From CAIRDP01 sp037141915 (GTDB lineage Bacteria > Bacteroidota > Bacteroidia > Bacteroidales > FEN-979), in the NCBI GenBank assembly GCA_037141915.1, contig JBAXBP010000129.1:1-9973 (forward strand): a stretch of DNA of 9,973 bases, written 5' to 3'. The notes under the pieces were generated by a model, which saw nothing but the letters and a program-made list of their open reading frames with translations, ran no database searches and had not been told where the DNA came from. The first letter of the stretch is position 1. The number at the start of each line of letters is the position of its first letter. The translations under genes were made by a program, and so were the position numbers. Of the stretch, positions 7,590-9,973 are shown piece after piece.

Positions 7590-8849
7590 TTATGCAGGCT
7601 TTTTATGTTCACTTACAAATATCCAGAGGAAGGATGAGATCGCAAGTGAGACGCCGCTGATAATGAAGACTAACGATTTGTCGGCCGAATGAGAAATGAT
7701 GCGTCCCATAAGCAGGCTTGCAACGAGCTGGGGAAGGACCACGCTCAGGTTAAAGATTCCCATGAAAAATCCCATCCTGCTTTTATCCACTTTTTCCGAC
7801 ATGATGGCAAAGGGCAGGCTTACAACGGCCGCCCATCCGAAAGTGAGAACGCACATCATCGTATACAGCATGAAAGGAGTGGTTGCTAAAAACACTATCC
7901 CGAAATACCCTGCGCTCATAATTCCCACCATCAGTGCCTGGGTTCGCACCCTGCCGGCTATCTTGCTCATAGGTTCGAGCAGGAAGGCGGGCCAGATTGC
8001 GCCTACCGCATTGAGGATAAAGAATGACCAGCCTATCATCTGGCCGAGATGGGCATTGCGCTCCTCAACCGGTATGTTCTGCATGGATGCCATCTTCTGT
8101 TCAAGGAAAGCGAAAATGTAAACAAACATGGTTTGGATGCCCAGCCATGAAAACGCATGCGCAAAATACAGCTTGAAGAGTTCTCCCCACTGGGTTTTTG
8201 TTTTCGATCCGTCGGGTTCTGTTTCGTGCTTCGACAATTCCCTGGGTTCTTCAATAAAGAACAGTGGCCCTATTGAAAAGAGGAATACGATCACAACACC
8301 GGCGTAGATCAGGAAGTAATTACTGATGAGGGCTCCCATCAGGTAAGCACCGCTTCCGAAAAGGTTTGAAACCGACTGCATCCAGGTGTAACCCTTGGTC
8401 CGCGGCTGCCCGTCAGGCGTTACGTCTGCAATTATAGCACGGGTGGGATTAAAGCTCACGTTGATGGAAAGGTCAAGTGTCAGCGCTACGGTGATGGCTA
8501 CTGCCATCACGCTTCCGATCCCGAAAAAATCATTGATAGCCCCGATGTTAGGAAGAGCAAAGATCATCAGTGCGGCCAGAAGGCCCCCTATGATGATAAA
8601 GGGTTTGCGCCTGCCTCCCCAGAACCATATCTTGTCACTGATCAGGCCAACCAGGGGCTGGCCCAGGATACCGGCAATAGGGCCGGCGGCCCACACAATT
8701 CCTATCTGGTCGATTTCCAGGTGGAATTTCGTCCGCAGTATCCAGCTTAGAACTGCAATCTGGATCGAAAGGGCAAACCCCATGGCAGTGCTGGGGAACC
8801 CTATAAGCAGGTAAAAAATGTTCGACAGTTTTTTCTGAAAAGGTAGCAT
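7590..8849 (-). CDS. MFS sugar transporter, SLC45/sucrose-symporter-like (maltose or small-glucan uptake)
   Basis: This 419-residue polytopic inner-membrane protein shows about 12 hydrophobic segments, with a polar central loop around residues 206-227 dividing two halves of six. Motifs of the glycoside-cation symporter group that includes SLC45 and plant sucrose carriers are visible. GPIAGILGQPLVGLISDK (about 56-73) is followed by GGRRKPFI (about 78-85). Later comes the spaced set Asp126, Asn130, Pro135, Arg137-Ala138, Asp142, Pro145 and Gln148 (NPTRAIIADVTPDGQ). Family members move sucrose, maltose or related glucosides with protons. The operon context, between a neopullulanase-like enzyme and amylases, favours maltose or short malto-oligosaccharides. 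The gene starts 20 bp after the stop of the right-edge GH13 with no Shine-Dalgarno, as is common in Bacteroidota. Family is confident; substrate is inferred from context. Confidence 0.9.
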   Translation of the reverse strand: MLPFQKKLSNIFYLLIGFPSTAMGFALSIQIAVLSWILRTKFHLEIDQIGIVWAAGPIAGILGQPLVGLISDKIWFWGGRRKPFIIIGGLLAALMIFALPNIGAINDFFGIGSVMAVAITVALTLDLSINVSFNPTRAIIADVTPDGQPRTKGYTWMQSVSNLFGSGAYLMGALISNYFLIYAGVVIVFLFSIGPLFFIEEPRELSKHETEPDGSKTKTQWGELFKLYFAHAFSWLGIQTMFVYIFAFLEQKMASMQNIPVEERNAHLGQMIGWSFFILNAVGAIWPAFLLEPMSKIAGRVRTQALMVGIMSAGYFGIVFLATTPFMLYTMMCVLTFGWAAVVSLPFAIMSEKVDKSRMGFFMGIFNLSVVLPQLVASLLMGRIISHSADKSLVFIISGVSLAISSFLWIFVSEHKKPA

Positions 8850-8869
8850 GCTGTGTGTTTTAATCCGTG

Positions 8870-9973
8870 TTAATGTTTCAATTCAATGATCAGTGCAGAT
8901 TTTGCCTGTACCGTAAATTTTGTGAGATCTTTTATCTCATTTTTGCTGATAACATCTCTGCCCGAGCTGAAGCGCTGAAGAAATTCGCCGTACCGGCTTG
9001 TTTCAATAGTCCGGCTCTCTTCATTGTTGTTCATGACCACCATCACCGTGCTCTTGTCGTTATAGCGGAAATAAGTGTAAATGCCATCGATGGGAATGAA
9101 ATGGACAAGCTTCCCGGTTTGCAGGGCGGTGCTGGATTTCCTGTAATCAAGCAGGTTTTTCATGAAGCCGTGCATGTCGTTCTCAGCGTTGTTCCTGCCG
9201 GATGATGTAAAAATATCCCTTTTATCTCCGGGCCACCCCCCCTGCAAATCCCTTCGTTTTGCACCATCGCCTTTGTCGGCCCCGGTCGTCAGTAAAAGTT
9301 CCGTTCCGTAAAAAATTTCGGGTATTCCCCTGGTGGTCATGATAAAAGCCATCGCCATTTTTAATTTCCTGATGTCGTCATTCTGGGTGTCGAGGTAACG
9401 GTTCACATCGTGATTGTCGGCAAAAGTCACGATATTCATGGGGTTGGGGTAGGAGAAGTCCTGGGAGATGATCTCATACAGCCTCAGTATTCCTGTATTC
9501 CATCCTTCTTTCTCGTTAAAAGCCTGGATGAGGGCATCATGCAGTGGAAAGTCAAAGACCGATGGGAGGTTTGAATTAAAGCCATCAAGGTTTCTTTTCC
9601 CTTTCTGCCAGTATGCAACCGTTGCAGGATAATTCACCCAGCATTCCCCGACAATATTGAAATTCGGATACTCCTCAAGCAAACTTTTGCACCATTCACT
9701 TGTCATATCTTTAAAGGAATAAGGATGGGTGTCCTGCCTTATACCGTCCAGCCCCGCATATTCAATCCACCAGATGCTGTTCTGGATAAGGTATTTTTCA
9801 AGGTATGGATTACGCTGGTTCAGGTCGGGCATGGTCTTATCGAACCAGCCCCTCGAAAACAGGGTGCTGTCGGCAGTGGAAATATAGGGATCGCTTACGG
9901 TTCCCGACCTGTAGTTACTCCTTGTAAATTCGGGCCATTGGTTAATCCAGTCGCTTGAAGGCAGGTCTTTCAT
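8870..9973 (-). CDS. Neopullulanase/cyclomaltodextrinase-like GH13 enzyme (SusA-like), C-terminal part
   Basis: The frame is open to the right edge, so this is the C-terminal 367 residues of a longer protein. The Met at the edge, in MKDLPSSDWINQW, is almost certainly internal, because this segment normally lies in mid-barrel between regions I and V of cyclomaltodextrinase-type enzymes (full length usually near 600). Counting from it, region V is MPDLN (48-52), region II is GIRQDTHPY with nucleophile Asp81, region III is VGECW with acid/base Glu110, and region IV is FADNHD with Asp189. The active site is therefore complete apart from region I, which lies outside the window. Domain C occupies about 285-367. 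Related enzymes such as Bacteroides SusA cut pullulan, cyclodextrins or malto-oligosaccharides, usually in the periplasm. The signal peptide cannot be seen. Placement next to the sugar symporter fits a role in making small sugars for uptake. Confidence 0.9.
   Translation of the reverse strand: MKDLPSSDWINQWPEFTRSNYRSGTVSDPYISTADSTLFSRGWFDKTMPDLNQRNPYLEKYLIQNSIWWIEYAGLDGIRQDTHPYSFKDMTSEWCKSLLEEYPNFNIVGECWVNYPATVAYWQKGKRNLDGFNSNLPSVFDFPLHDALIQAFNEKEGWNTGILRLYEIISQDFSYPNPMNIVTFADNHDVNRYLDTQNDDIRKLKMAMAFIMTTRGIPEIFYGTELLLTTGADKGDGAKRRDLQGGWPGDKRDIFTSSGRNNAENDMHGFMKNLLDYRKSSTALQTGKLVHFIPIDGIYTYFRYNDKSTVMVVMNNNEESRTIETSRYGEFLQRFSSGRDVISKNEIKDLTKFTVQAKSALIIELKH

Noticed and set aside
7580..7612. Upstream ATG at 7612 as the esterase start
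   Set aside because: It would place polar residues before the signal peptide and overlap the transporter stop. The ATG at 7579 gives a standard signal peptide and a 10-bp gap. The longer form cannot be fully excluded.
7696..8121. Plus-strand open frame of 141 codons (and a similar one at 8395-8814)
   Set aside because: Both are antisense to the transporter gene; their translations show no recognisable family and follow from the codon pattern of the real gene.
9236..9242. Seven-C homopolymer that might cause a frameshift or slippage
   Set aside because: The reading frame passes through it without disruption and the GH13 domain continues normally on both sides.
9971..9973. ATG at the right edge as a true start codon
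   Set aside because: The following MKDLP segment is internal in cyclomaltodextrinase-type enzymes, and without it the protein would lack region I and half the barrel.

Overview
The window looks like a stretch of a Bacteroidota chromosome. Supporting signs are a type IX secretion (T9SS) C-terminal sorting domain on one protein, relaxed Bacteroidota-style lipoprotein signals, A/T-rich start regions mostly without strong Shine-Dalgarno sequences, and a run of carbohydrate-active enzymes packed like a polysaccharide utilisation locus. A particular genus cannot be named from this sequence.

All seven genes lie on the minus strand, so transcription runs from the right edge to the left. In that order they are: the C-terminal part of a neopullulanase/cyclomaltodextrinase-like GH13 enzyme (8870-9973, running off the right edge); an SLC45/sucrose-transporter-like MFS sugar symporter (7590-8849); a secreted CE1-type esterase with an N-terminal E-set module and a T9SS tail (6149-7579); a large multidomain GH13 lipoprotein (3731-6118); a compact GH13 lipoprotein (2368-3726); a GH127/DUF1680 enzyme with the full zinc-cysteine site (363-2327); and the N-terminus of a fourth GH13 enzyme (1-276, running off the left edge). 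The gaps between genes are about 4 to 40 bp, apart from one of 86 bp, so the set is probably one operon. The 86-bp gap (277-362) is the only one long enough to hold a regulatory site, and it contains a 13-bp odd palindrome and a short direct repeat. No stretch over 300 bases lacks a gene, and I see no RNA gene, insertion sequence or CRISPR array.

Inferred pathway: an alpha-glucan (starch, glycogen or a decorated relative) is attacked at the cell surface or in the periplasm by the two lipoprotein amylases and the signal-peptide GH13. The T9SS-exported esterase would remove acyl groups or act on another ester. The neopullulanase-like enzyme shortens the oligosaccharides, and the symporter brings small sugars through the inner membrane. 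The GH127 enzyme does not fit plain starch, and together with the esterase it hints that the real substrate carries arabinofuranose-like or ester decorations. No SusC/SusD pair, phosphorylase or regulator is visible here; they could lie just outside the window.
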